This document shows, in pieces, positions 15,462 through 24,130 of a stretch of 64,000 nucleotides of DNA (positions within the stretch are counted from its first letter, which is position 1; the number at the start of each line of letters is the position of its first letter). Under the pieces are notes generated by a model. The model was not told the DNA's origin. It saw only the letters and a list, made by a program, of their open reading frames with translations, and searched no databases. The position numbers and the translations under genes were made by a program. The stretch is from Megasphaera stantonii (GTDB lineage: Bacteria > Bacillota > Negativicutes > Veillonellales > Megasphaeraceae), in the NCBI RefSeq assembly GCF_003367905.1, contig NZ_CP029462.1, forward strand, positions 868,001 to 932,000. Reading direction: 5' to 3'.

Positions 15462-16184
15462 TTATTCATATGTGCCGCCGGCAGCCACATTGGCGCGGCG
15501 GACATCCAGGGCAAAGGAACCCCTGTTGCTTTCCAGAATTTCATCTATGACGGCGTCGACGCCGATTTCATCGCACAGATCCAGCTCTTCCTTATAGGCC
15601 AGGATCGGCATGAGCAGCTCGACCGTCGTGCCGTCGGCCATAGTCAGGGCCCCCAGCTCGCCTTCAAACTGGACGATGATGACGCCGGACAAGTCCGTCA
15701 TCGGCGAAAAGGGCTCGCACGTCTCCGTATTGGGCAGGATAAACCCATAGGATATCCAGATTTGATGCACGTGGGGAAAGCGCCCCAGCTCCATGAGCAT
15801 CCAAATCGGCCAGGCCGCGGCGTCGGTCAGGGCGACGTCCTTCCCCTTGCCGAAGGGCCAGTCTGCCGGCAAAATCATGCACAGCTCGCCGTACACCTCG
15901 TGGCCCATTTCCAGCCTGCCGGCGGGGTAATGCATGGGAACGGCGCTCATCCCTATCGTATGCAGGAGATAAAAGGGCTCCTCTACGGTCGGGTACAGCA
16001 TTTCCACGCTGATGGGAATCGGGCTGGCCGTCGTGTCGGAAAAAACCTTCCATTCGCGGTGGGGAAACAGCTTATGAAAGTAGTCCTGCACCTGTTCGCC
16101 GTACTCGCCGTGACGAAGCGGCATGGGGCCGGCGTCGTTCATGGCGAAAAATCGCGAAGGTCGTTGTTGTATATCTATGCGCAC
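15462..16184 (-). CDS. Suppressor-of-fused (SUFU) domain protein
   Basis: A 240-residue bacterial SUFU-domain protein. Recognisable parts are HTIGMSAVPMHYP, the hydrophilic-to-hydrophobic strand ELCMILPADWPF and the PHVHQIWISYGF segment. I use the GTG at 16184, which has AGGAGGGATACA before it; the longer frame runs through the promoter-like TATAAT at 16212-16217. Bacterial SUFU proteins are often immunity proteins of polymorphic toxins or of unknown function; no toxin gene is visible here. It heads the operon with the FAD subunit and YqeC and is divergent from a nitrilase. Confidence 0.8.
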   Translation of the reverse strand: MRIDIQQRPSRFFAMNDAGPMPLRHGEYGEQVQDYFHKLFPHREWKVFSDTTASPIPISVEMLYPTVEEPFYLLHTIGMSAVPMHYPAGRLEMGHEVYGELCMILPADWPFGKGKDVALTDAAAWPIWMLMELGRFPHVHQIWISYGFILPNTETCEPFSPMTDLSGVIIVQFEGELGALTMADGTTVELLMPILAYKEELDLCDEIGVDAVIDEILESNRGSFALDVRRANVAAGGTYE

Positions 16185-16235
16185 TGTATCCCTCCTCACC
16201 AGTTCAGTCATATTATAGCATAAATGGCGGCTATA

Positions 16236-16260
16236 TCCTATGTATAATATCCACATAGGA
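16236..16260. promoter_or_regulatory. Inverted repeat between SUFU and nitrilase genes
   Basis: A perfect 8-bp inverted repeat TCCTATGT / ACATAGGA with a 9-bp spacer lies in the intergenic region of the divergent genes, and contains a TATAAT-like hexamer. It would be well placed for a repressor that controls both directions, though no regulator gene is adjacent. Confidence 0.45.
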
Positions 16261-16354
16261 ACGAGGCAATCGCGTCAAACTCGAAGGCCCCTCTTCGCAA
16301 ACCGCCGTTTTATTGATACAATCAGATTATATTCATGCAAAGGAGGCCACACCT

Positions 16355-17287
16355 ATGAAAATACTGAAAAAAAATCTGCGCGTCGCCGTCGTGCAGGCGT
16401 CGCCGGTCATGTTTGACAAGGACGCGACCCTCGATAAGGTCGTAAGCCAAATCGCCGAAGCAGGAACGCACGGTGCCGAACTCATCGTCTTTCCCGAATC
16501 CCTCGTCCCCTGCTATCCCTACGGGCTGACCTTCGGCTTCAACGTCGGCAGCCGGTCCGAAGACGGCCGCAAGGACTGGAAGATATACTACGATAATTCC
16601 GTCGTCGTCCCCAGCGCCGACACCGACCGCATCGGCAAGGCCGCCAAAGAAGCGGGGGCCTACGTCAGCATCGGCATTACGGAGCGGGACAGCACGAACT
16701 ATTCCCTGTACTGCACAAACCTCGTCTTTTCTCCCGACGGCAAACTCGCCGCAAAGCACCGCAAGATAAAGCCGACGGGAGCGGAACGGTATATTTGGGC
16801 CGATTCGCACGACCCCGACACGTATTTTCCCATCACGGACACGCCGTGGGGCCCCATGGGCGCCCTTATCTGCTGGGAAAATTACATGCCCCTGGCCCGC
16901 GTCGCCTTGTATCAGCAGGGAGTCTCCCTGTATCTTGCTCCTAATACCAACGACAATCCCGAATGGCAGGACACGATCCGGCACATCGCCATCGAAGGCC
17001 ACTGCTACGTCATCAACGCCGACCAGTACTTTACGAAGGCCATGTATCCTGACACGCTGTTGGCGAAAGACGAAATCGCCAGGCTGAAAGACGAAACGTG
17101 CATCGGCGGCAGCTGTATTATCGACCCCTACGGCCACTGCGTCACCGAGCCCGTATGGAATCAGGAGGCCATCATCTACGCCGACCTCGACATGGACGCC
17201 GTGCCGATGAGCCACATGGAGTTCGACGGCGTCGGCCACTATGCGCGGCCCGACATTTTAGAGCTTACCGTCCGCGACGGGAAATAA
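16355..17287 (+). CDS. Nitrilase
   Basis: A 310-residue carbon-nitrogen hydrolase of the true nitrilase branch (R-C#N to carboxylate and ammonia), or a close cyanide hydratase relative. The catalytic triad is Glu48 (VFPESLVPCYPYG), Lys137 (KHRKIKPTGAER) and Cys173 (ALICWENYMPLAR). The ATG at 16355 has AAAGGAGGCC upstream; I reject the 14-codon longer frame for lack of an RBS. Length is at the short end for bacterial nitrilases. It is monocistronic, divergent from the SUFU operon. The natural substrate is not evident; nitriles of plant or aromatic origin are a guess only. Confidence 0.93.
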   Translation: MKILKKNLRVAVVQASPVMFDKDATLDKVVSQIAEAGTHGAELIVFPESLVPCYPYGLTFGFNVGSRSEDGRKDWKIYYDNSVVVPSADTDRIGKAAKEAGAYVSIGITERDSTNYSLYCTNLVFSPDGKLAAKHRKIKPTGAERYIWADSHDPDTYFPITDTPWGPMGALICWENYMPLARVALYQQGVSLYLAPNTNDNPEWQDTIRHIAIEGHCYVINADQYFTKAMYPDTLLAKDEIARLKDETCIGGSCIIDPYGHCVTEPVWNQEAIIYADLDMDAVPMSHMEFDGVGHYARPDILELTVRDGK

Positions 17288-17298
17288 ATCCGTTTCCC

Positions 17299-17679
17299 TT
17301 ACCACAGCGCCGTCCCCGCCGCCAGGCCCAGCCAACAGAATAAAAACGCGCCGACAACATTCAGGCCGCCGTACAGCAGGGCAAAACCCATCTCGCCGGC
17401 CCGGATAAAGGTCAGCAATTCCATATTAAAGGTAGAAAAGGTCGTAAAGCCGCCGAGGACGCCCGTGACGGCAAAGAGCTTCACCGACGGCGGCAAGTCG
17501 GCCTGGGCCTGAAAATACATCATGAGCAGGCCGATGAGAAAAGAGCCTATGATATTGACCAAAACAGTCCCATAAGGGAAGGCGACGCCGCCGTGCGCGT
17601 TGGCAAGGAGCGTGACGGCATACCGCAGAGCGGCTCCGATGCCGCCGCCGACAGCCACGGCCAGTATATGCTGCATCAT
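17299..17679 (-). CDS. crcB: Fluoride channel Fluc/CrcB
   Basis: A 126-residue, four-helix membrane protein that exports fluoride as a dual-topology dimer. Signatures are GGGIGAALRY at residues 11-20, GTVLVNIIGSF at 37-47, and the phenylalanine-box region GGFTTFSTF at 76-84. I take the ATG at 17679 after AAGGAAGTGG. A single copy is consistent with a homodimer. I looked for the fluoride riboswitch upstream and did not find its conserved pattern. It ends 12 bp from the convergent nitrilase stop. Confidence 0.93.
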   Translation of the reverse strand: MMQHILAVAVGGGIGAALRYAVTLLANAHGGVAFPYGTVLVNIIGSFLIGLLMMYFQAQADLPPSVKLFAVTGVLGGFTTFSTFNMELLTFIRAGEMGFALLYGGLNVVGAFLFCWLGLAAGTALW

Positions 17680-17788
17680 AAAAACCACTTCCTTAGTTTA
17701 GCGTATGACGTCCCTATTGTACCACGTTTTACTGCTCCATAAAATAGGAAAGGGCATAACAATACGCTGTGCCCAGCCCATAAATCCC

Positions 17789-17817
17789 TTGTAAAAGGGC
17801 AGGAAATATAGTAAAAT
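17789..17817 (+). promoter_or_regulatory. Putative promoter of the 68-residue gene
   Basis: TTGTAA (17789-17794) and TAAAAT (17812-17817) with 17-bp spacing lie about 60 bp before the small ORF at 17876. Confidence 0.45.
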
Positions 17818-17875
17818 GACAATGAATACATACGCCGCAGGCTAACAAAATTTATTTACGCAAAGGGATGACGCT

Positions 17876-18082
17876 ATGAAAACACGATGTGTGGAGCTGA
17901 GTCAATTCGAATCTGAATTGCTTATCGCTTTTATGAACCAGCCTAAAGATACGCCGATTTCAGCAGGCTTGTGCCGTACGATTTACCGCCGCCTGGAAGG
18001 CCATCCGGCCTTCGCCCAAAGCCGCGTAAACGTATATGAAAAAAGCGGCGGCGCCGTTCGCGCCGCAATGGCTCAAAAATAA
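17876..18082 (+). CDS. Small hypothetical protein, 68 residues
   Basis: I do not recognise this protein. It starts MKTRCVELSQFESELLIAFMN and ends KSGGAVRAAMAQK; it is hydrophilic with no membrane segment or metal motif. Support for it being real comes from AAAGGGATG before the ATG, a promoter-like pair upstream, and an intrinsic terminator 26 bp after the stop. It could be a small regulator with two or three helices. The following GNAT gene has its own RBS beyond the terminator. Confidence 0.6.
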   Translation: MKTRCVELSQFESELLIAFMNQPKDTPISAGLCRTIYRRLEGHPAFAQSRVNVYEKSGGAVRAAMAQK

Positions 18083-18107
18083 GTATACCCACGCTCATTC
18101 CCCCTCT

Positions 18108-18158
18108 GACGAGCTGCTGCACGTACGCCTTTGGCTGCTGCGGCAGCTCGTCTTATAT
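18108..18158 (+). terminator. Intrinsic terminator after the 68-residue gene
   Basis: GACGAGCTGC (18108-18117) pairs with GCAGCTCGTC (18143-18152) and is followed by TTATATTT. The inner part can also pair TGC with GCA. It separates the small gene from the GNAT. Confidence 0.7.
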
Positions 18159-18191
18159 TTAGATACCCCTTCAACAACACGGGAGGCCTTC

Positions 18192-18797
18192 ATGAACCAA
18201 GACGACATCATCATCCGCGCGGCTTCGCCTGAAGACGGCGCAGCCCTTCTGGCGATTTACGCTCCTTATGTGCAGCATACCGCCATTACCTTCGAATACG
18301 CCGTTCCCAGCCTGGAAGAATTTACGGGCAGAATCGCCGCGACGCTGACTAAATATCCCTATCTCGTCGCCGAGCATCAGGGATGCCCTGCAGGCTACGC
18401 CTACACCGGGCCCTTTTCCGGCCGCGCCGCCTACGACTGGTCCGCCGAAACGTCGCTGTACATACGCCGGGACTGTCGCCGCCAAGGAATCGGCCGAAAG
18501 CTGTATGAAGCGCTCGAAGCCGTCTCGAAGGCGCAGCACATCGTCAATTTGAACGCCTGCATCACCTGTCCCGACGCCGACGACGAATACGTAACGCGAA
18601 ACAGCGTCCAGTTCCACGCTCATATGGGATACGCCATGGTCGGGATCTTTCACAGCTGCGGCTACAAATTCAGCCGCTGGTACCACGTCGCCTGGATGGA
18701 AAAGTTTCTCGGCGATCATCCGGCCGTCCCCGAACCGGTCATCCCCTTTCCCGTCCTCCGTCCCAGGCTGCGCCGCATCCTGAACGGGCAAGAATAA
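18192..18797 (+). CDS. GNAT family N-acetyltransferase, phosphinothricin acetyltransferase-like
   Basis: A 201-residue GNAT acetyltransferase. It begins DDIIIRAASPEDGAALLAIYAPYV and has the acetyl-CoA pyrophosphate loop RRDCRRQGIGRKLYEAL, then NLNACITCPD and the HAHMGYAMVGIFHSCGYKFSRWYHVAWMEK-type end, which resembles the PAT/YwnH group that acetylates phosphinothricin or methionine sulfoximine-like amino acids. I start at the ATG at 18192 after GGGAGG; the longer frame to 18036 reads through the preceding terminator. The C-terminal 30 residues are proline-rich and extend beyond most homologues. The substrate is unproven. Confidence 0.87.
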   Translation: MNQDDIIIRAASPEDGAALLAIYAPYVQHTAITFEYAVPSLEEFTGRIAATLTKYPYLVAEHQGCPAGYAYTGPFSGRAAYDWSAETSLYIRRDCRRQGIGRKLYEALEAVSKAQHIVNLNACITCPDADDEYVTRNSVQFHAHMGYAMVGIFHSCGYKFSRWYHVAWMEKFLGDHPAVPEPVIPFPVLRPRLRRILNGQE

Positions 18798-18883
18798 AAA
18801 AAATCGTCCCTGCGCGATGGGCTTTCTCCTTGCCGGAATACCCAGTAAGGAAAAAACCTATCGCCGCGAGGACGATTTTTTTT
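18796..18883. terminator. Bidirectional terminator between GNAT and sdaAA
   Basis: AAAAAAAATCGTCC (18796-18809) and GGACGATTTTTTTT (18870-18883) form the base of a long imperfect hairpin. It has an A-run on one side and a T-run on the other, so it works in both directions between two convergent genes. Confidence 0.82.
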
Positions 18884-18897
18884 ATATCTCTATGCCG

Positions 18898-19782
18898 TTA
18901 TTCGGCCATGGACCGTTCCAAGCGTTCGGCAATGGCCTTGCCTGTCGCCGTCTTAGCCAGGCCGCCGTCGGACGTTTCCTTCAGCGCGACGGGCATCATC
19001 CGGCCGATTTCGTTCATCGCTTCGATGACTTCGTCAGGCGGAATGACGCTGCGCACGCCGGCCAAGGCCATTTCGGCCGCCGTAATCGCCAGGATAGCGT
19101 AGCAGGCGTTGCGCTTGACGCAGGGAACTTCGACCAGTCCGGCTACGGGGTCACAGGCCAGTCCCAGCGTATTTTTCATGCAGAGGGCAAAGGCCTGCAG
19201 TATCTGGTCGTTCGTCCCGCCGGCCATTTCAGCGGCAGCAGCAGCGGCCATAGCGGCAGCCGTGCCGCATTCAGCCTGACAGCCGCCGACAGCGCCGGCC
19301 ACGGAGGCGTTGCGCGATACGACGGCGCCGACGCCGGCAGCCGTAAACAGGGCGTTGACGCTCGTTTCCGTATCGACGTCCAGCTCTTCGGCCACGGCCG
19401 TCATGACGGCCGGCACGATGCCGCAGGACCCTGCCGTCGGGCAGGCGACGATTTTAAACATCTTGGCGTTAGCTTCGCTGACTGCCAGGGCGTAGACAGC
19501 CGCTTTCTTTGCCAGCGGCCCCAGCAGCTTCGGCGCCGCTTTCAGGAGCTTATCGGCGTCGCCGCCGACGAGGCCGCTTACGGATTTTTCCGTATCGTTC
19601 AAGCCGGCGTCGATAGATTCTTTAAATACGGCCAGCCGGCCTTCCATGCGGCTGCGTACGTCTTGTTCCGTCTGTTCCGACGTTTCCATTTCGTGGCGCA
19701 CGACGACTTCCGACAACGACAGGTTGTGCGTTGCCGCCGCGTCCATCAGTTCGTGAAGGGTTTTGTATTCGTACTGGTACAT
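18898..19782 (-). CDS. sdaAA: L-serine dehydratase, iron-sulfur-dependent, alpha subunit
   Basis: A 294-residue catalytic subunit of the two-subunit, 4Fe-4S serine dehydratase (L-serine to pyruvate and ammonia). Conserved cysteines occur in IVACPTAGSCG, GGCQAECG and LACDPVAG, fitting cluster ligands and the active site. RBS AGGAGGTTAGGAT precedes the ATG. It follows the beta subunit gene by 11 bp. In anaerobic Firmicutes this enzyme feeds serine carbon into pyruvate. Confidence 0.94.
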   Translation of the reverse strand: MYQYEYKTLHELMDAAATHNLSLSEVVVRHEMETSEQTEQDVRSRMEGRLAVFKESIDAGLNDTEKSVSGLVGGDADKLLKAAPKLLGPLAKKAAVYALAVSEANAKMFKIVACPTAGSCGIVPAVMTAVAEELDVDTETSVNALFTAAGVGAVVSRNASVAGAVGGCQAECGTAAAMAAAAAAEMAGGTNDQILQAFALCMKNTLGLACDPVAGLVEVPCVKRNACYAILAITAAEMALAGVRSVIPPDEVIEAMNEIGRMMPVALKETSDGGLAKTATGKAIAERLERSMAE

Positions 19783-19793
19783 ATCCTAACCTC

Positions 19794-20453
19794 CTATAAC
19801 GGCAGCAGCGTGACGACGCTTTCAATTCCGGAAATATTCTGAATCATGCTGACCATTTCCTGCGGAACCGGGCTGTCCGTGCAGACGATCATAACGGCCG
19901 ACGCATTTTTAGCGCTGCGGAATACGCGCATGTTCGATACGTTGATGTGGCCGATAGCCAAAATCGTCGTAGCCTGGGCGATGACGCCGGGCTTATCGCG
20001 ATGCACCGTAATCAGCGTATGCTCTTCGCCGCTGAGCAGGACGCCGGCGCCGTTGATCTCGCGGATTTCCATTTTGCCGCCGCCGAGGGACACGCCCAGC
20101 ACTTCCATCTTCTTTCCCGTCTTGCCCGTCATGGCGATGCGCACCGTGTTGGGATGGTCTACCTCCGCTTCCGAGCGCTGAAATACGACGTTCATCCCCT
20201 GCTGGGCTGCCAGGTCAAAGGACGTGCGCAGGCGGACGTCGTCGGCTGAAAAGCCTAGTAATCCGGCGACCAGAGCCTTATCCGTGCCGTGGCCCTTATA
20301 TGTCTTGGCAAAAGAGCCGTATAAGGTAATCACAGCTTCTACAGGCTCATCTTTCAGGATTTCCCGGGCCATGAGGCCGATACGGGCCGCGCCGGCGGTG
20401 TGAGAACTGGACGGACCGATCATGACCGGGCCGACTACATCAAAAACTCCCAT
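19794..20453 (-). CDS. sdaAB: L-serine dehydratase, iron-sulfur-dependent, beta subunit
   Basis: A 219-residue beta subunit with the characteristic GPVMIGPSSSHTAGAARIG motif at about residues 8-26, which contributes to substrate binding. A C-terminal ACT domain begins near residue 148 (TLITVHRDKPGVIAQATTIL), probably sensing serine. It lies 38 bp after addA on the same strand and just before sdaAA. RBS AGGAGGTATAGT precedes the ATG. Confidence 0.94.
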   Translation of the reverse strand: MGVFDVVGPVMIGPSSSHTAGAARIGLMAREILKDEPVEAVITLYGSFAKTYKGHGTDKALVAGLLGFSADDVRLRTSFDLAAQQGMNVVFQRSEAEVDHPNTVRIAMTGKTGKKMEVLGVSLGGGKMEIREINGAGVLLSGEEHTLITVHRDKPGVIAQATTILAIGHINVSNMRVFRSAKNASAVMIVCTDSPVPQEMVSMIQNISGIESVVTLLPL

Positions 20454-20491
20454 ACTATACCTCCTTGTACTCTTACCTATATGGATAAAAT

Positions 20492-23400
20492 TTAAAATGG
20501 AAAGGCAATTTCTCTATCTAAATAAAAGCTGTATATGTACGCGCTGCCGACGGGAGCGCCGAGGACCTGCAAGGCAGCCTGGCGGTACAATGCCAGCTGC
20601 ACGGCGTAGCGCCGCCGAAAGGCCTCTTCATCGGGCAGGCGGTCCGTCTTATAGTCGACGAGGACCCATTGGCCGTCCTGCCAAAACAGGCAGTCGACGA
20701 CCCCCTGCACGAGGATTCGTTCCCCCTCTTCCAGGGCCGGCAAATACCCGCCGCCGGGCAGGAGCACGCTGAAAGGATATTCGCGCCGCACGTCGGAAGA
20801 CAAGGCCATGCGCCGCCCCAGAGGGGAACTGCAGAAGCGCTGCACAGACGGCACGAAGACGAGCCGCAGCTCTTCTTCGGAAAACAGCCCGTCAGCCTGC
20901 CACGACGCCATCTGACGCCGTATATCCCCGTCGGTCATATCCGGCGTCAGCTGAATATACTGCATGACCTTATGCATAACCGTTCCTCGCCATGCGCCGC
21001 CGGCGCTGCCGTCTTGTTCCACAAGCCAGGGCGGCGTCGGGCCGAAGGCATCTTCGTCCTCGGCGATGCCGGCCAGTGGGGAAGCCGGCGGCTGTTCTTC
21101 CTCCATTGCTTCGGCGTAACGGAGGTTGTACTGCCGCTTGATTTCTGATACGGAAAATTTAGCCGCCGTCTCCGTCGCCGCCGGGTAGCCGTAAGTCCAC
21201 GTCAGAGCTTGTTCCATCCACAGGGGCGCCGCCGTTCCCGTCGGCAGCCCCTCCTTCAGCCGGGCCAGGCGCGGTTCTTCCGCCGGTTCCCCTGCATCGG
21301 CCGCAGCCGCGCCGATACGGCTATGAATCGTTACCTGCCACAGCCCGCTCTGCCACGACGGCGCACCGCCCAAGAGCCAGGCCTCGCTTTCCGGCCGCGA
21401 CGCGACGCCGGGAAGCACCCAGTCAAAATACGAACGGGCCCGGGCCGGATTGACCTGGCCGCGCCAGCGCTGCCAGTCCCGCTCCAAGTGAGACGTATGG
21501 CCCGTAAGGATTAATTTATCCCTGGCCCTCGTCATGGCTACGTAGAGAACCCGTTCTTCCTCCGCCGTGCTTTCCCAGCCGATCTGCGCGCAGATGCCGT
21601 TCCATAAAAGCGTCGGATAGGCCATGCGCCACTGGGCGTCGTACTGCTTCAGGCCGATTCCCAGGGTATTGTGAAACAAGATGAGGGAATGCATGTCCTG
21701 GCGGTTGAAGGCCTTGCCCATATCGGCGGCAATGACGACGGGAAATTCCAGTCCCTTGCTCTTGTGGATGCTCATGACGCGCACTACGTCTTCCCGTTCG
21801 CTCAGCACCTTGGCCGGAGCCAGGTCCAGCCCGTCTTCCTTCATCTTGTCGATGAGGCGCAGGTAGCGGAATATCCCGCGGAAGCCCGAAGTTTCATACT
21901 GCCGCGCCCTGTCGTACAGGGCCTGTAAATTAGCCTGCCGGACGGCGCCGCCGGGCATGCCGCCGACGTAGTCGTAGTAACCTGTATCACGATACAATTC
22001 CTGCAATGTTTCCGCCACGCCGTGCCGGCGGCTGTACGTCCGCCAGGCCTGCAGCTTGGCGCAGAAGCCCAGCAATCGTTCCTTTTCTTCTCCCTCTTCC
22101 AAGGATGCGGCGTATGCCGGCAGGTTCCGCCACAGGGACTGCTCTCCGGCCAGGCGCAGCTCAGCCAGCGACGGCTCGTCCATCGCCGCGATGGGAGAGC
22201 GCAGGACCGCCGCCATGGGCAAATCCTGTTCAGGATTGTCGATGCAGCGCAGAAGCGACAAGACGGTCTGTACCTCTATGGCCGCAAAATAGCCGCCGTT
22301 CTGCTCCGCATAGGCCGGGATGCTATGGGCCTGCAGGACGCGGAGCAGTACGTCCGCCTTCCCGGCCATGGACCGCAGGAGCACGACGATATGGCGATAG
22401 GCCAAAGGCTCCAGCGTACCGTCCTTGCAGGCGGCCATCTTTCCCTGTTCCTTCAGCCGGCAAATTGATTCGGCAATGACCTGGCATTCCTGCTCAAAGG
22501 CCGTCATGTCCCGTTCCGGCGTCTCTTCATCTGCCGGCGAGTCGTCCCGCGCCGTATCGACGATATGCACCTCGACAGGGCCGCCGACCCAGCGTTCGTC
22601 TTCCGGGGCGGTTCGTCCGGCATAGAGCCGTTCCCGTTCGCTATAGCCCATACCGGCGGCTTCTTCGGTCATCGTCCTGGCGAACACTTCGTTGACGGCG
22701 TCGAGGATATTCGGAGCGCTGCGGAAGTTCCTTCCCAAGTCGATACAGCGCTGCACGGCGTCGGCATCGCGGCTGAAAGACCTGTATTTTTCCAGAAACA
22801 GCGTCGGGTCCGCCAGGCGGAAGCGATAGATGCTCTGCTTGATATCGCCGACCATGAAGCGGTTGTCGCCGCGGGAAATCAAGGCCGTAATCAGTTCCTG
22901 CACGCCGTTCGTATCCTGATATTCGTCGATGAGCACTTCCTTATAGGTCTGGCGCAGTTCTTCCGCTGCCGCCGAAGGCACGGGATGATCCGGCTCCGAC
23001 TGCGGCGACAGGAGAATCTGCAGGCAGAAATGTTCCAAATCGCTGAAATCGATCCAGCCCTTTTCCCTTTTCGCCGCCCCATAGGCCTCGGCGAAATCAG
23101 CCGTCAGCCGCACCAGCCCTTTCATGACCGGCGCCATCGCTCTCACGCCGTCCAGCCAGACGTCGGATGCAACGGAAAAATAAGGCGTCTGAAGGCCTTC
23201 GGCAATTTCCTTTTTCACGTCGCTGCGCACGGCCTTGCACTGTTCCCAGAAAACCTTATCTTCGTCAGACAGCTTGCGCAGCCCCTTTAAGCGGGGAAAT
23301 TCTACGGCCATGACGGCTTTCCGCATATCGTCCCAGGCGGTGCGCTCCAGCACGCGCCGCAGTGAATCGGCTTCGGCGGCGAAATCGGCGTACGGGCCGG

Positions 23401-24130
23401 CAAAGGCCGGACGAGCCTTCATCTCGCCCAAGAGGCCTTCGTACCGTCCGAGCTGTTCCTCTACGCTGCTCCGCACCAGCTTTTTGACGGGATCGCACCA
23501 GGCCATTTCGTCGATAGACGCGCCGTCAGGCACGTCATAGGCTTCGGCCGCATCGTCCAGCCATTTCCGGGGCCAGGGCATGCTGCGCGAATAGTCGTAC
23601 ATGCGGCTGACCGTATCCATGAGTGCGTCGTCTCCCCGGTCATTGCCGAACATATCTGCCAGCGGATAGAGAAAGGGCGCTTTCTCTTCGTCTTCATAAT
23701 AAGATAAAAACACGGCTTCCAGCACGCCCTTGCGCAGCAGGCGCAGCTCTTCCTCGCCGGCAATCGTCACGCGCGGGTCTATATCGATGGTATAGAAATA
23801 CTTGCGTATGACGTCTTGGCAGAAGGAATGAAGCGTCGATATGTGGGCCGACGGCAGCAGCGCCAGCTGCCGCTCTACAGCCGCGTCGCCCGTATCGGCT
23901 AATACCTGGGCCAGGGCCGCGCCTACGCGTTCCCGCATTTCCGCCGCCGCCGCCTTCGTAAACGTCACGACCAGCAGCTCCGTAATGTCGACAGGATTGT
24001 CCTTGTCGAGAAGACGGCGGATAATGCGCTCTACGAGAACGGCCGTCTTGCCTGATCCGGCCGCGGCAGACAGCAGCAGCGTCTGCCCCCGGCTGTCAAT
24101 GGCCGCCTGCTGTTCCGGTGTCCACGCCAT
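20492..24130 (-). CDS. addA: ATP-dependent helicase/nuclease subunit A
   Basis: A 1212-residue AddA, the UvrD-like helicase and nuclease that with AddB processes double-strand breaks for RecA loading (Firmicute counterpart of RecBCD). Walker A is LLSAAAGSGKTAVLVERI near residues 15-32; SF1 motifs such as VLIDEYQDTNGVQ and VRVMSIHKSKGLEFPVV follow. The C-terminal RecB-type nuclease motif is GQWVLVDYKTDRLP. Length fits. It overlaps the end of addB by 35 bp and starts with ATG after AAGGAGGGAGC. Confidence 0.96.
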   Translation of the reverse strand: MAWTPEQQAAIDSRGQTLLLSAAAGSGKTAVLVERIIRRLLDKDNPVDITELLVVTFTKAAAAEMRERVGAALAQVLADTGDAAVERQLALLPSAHISTLHSFCQDVIRKYFYTIDIDPRVTIAGEEELRLLRKGVLEAVFLSYYEDEEKAPFLYPLADMFGNDRGDDALMDTVSRMYDYSRSMPWPRKWLDDAAEAYDVPDGASIDEMAWCDPVKKLVRSSVEEQLGRYEGLLGEMKARPAFAGPYADFAAEADSLRRVLERTAWDDMRKAVMAVEFPRLKGLRKLSDEDKVFWEQCKAVRSDVKKEIAEGLQTPYFSVASDVWLDGVRAMAPVMKGLVRLTADFAEAYGAAKREKGWIDFSDLEHFCLQILLSPQSEPDHPVPSAAAEELRQTYKEVLIDEYQDTNGVQELITALISRGDNRFMVGDIKQSIYRFRLADPTLFLEKYRSFSRDADAVQRCIDLGRNFRSAPNILDAVNEVFARTMTEEAAGMGYSERERLYAGRTAPEDERWVGGPVEVHIVDTARDDSPADEETPERDMTAFEQECQVIAESICRLKEQGKMAACKDGTLEPLAYRHIVVLLRSMAGKADVLLRVLQAHSIPAYAEQNGGYFAAIEVQTVLSLLRCIDNPEQDLPMAAVLRSPIAAMDEPSLAELRLAGEQSLWRNLPAYAASLEEGEEKERLLGFCAKLQAWRTYSRRHGVAETLQELYRDTGYYDYVGGMPGGAVRQANLQALYDRARQYETSGFRGIFRYLRLIDKMKEDGLDLAPAKVLSEREDVVRVMSIHKSKGLEFPVVIAADMGKAFNRQDMHSLILFHNTLGIGLKQYDAQWRMAYPTLLWNGICAQIGWESTAEEERVLYVAMTRARDKLILTGHTSHLERDWQRWRGQVNPARARSYFDWVLPGVASRPESEAWLLGGAPSWQSGLWQVTIHSRIGAAAADAGEPAEEPRLARLKEGLPTGTAAPLWMEQALTWTYGYPAATETAAKFSVSEIKRQYNLRYAEAMEEEQPPASPLAGIAEDEDAFGPTPPWLVEQDGSAGGAWRGTVMHKVMQYIQLTPDMTDGDIRRQMASWQADGLFSEEELRLVFVPSVQRFCSSPLGRRMALSSDVRREYPFSVLLPGGGYLPALEEGERILVQGVVDCLFWQDGQWVLVDYKTDRLPDEEAFRRRYAVQLALYRQAALQVLGAPVGSAYIYSFYLDREIAFPF

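Noticed and set aside
17680-17860. Fluoride riboswitch upstream of crcB
   Set aside because: The conserved GGNGATGGNG start and pseudoknot partner are not visible on the minus strand.
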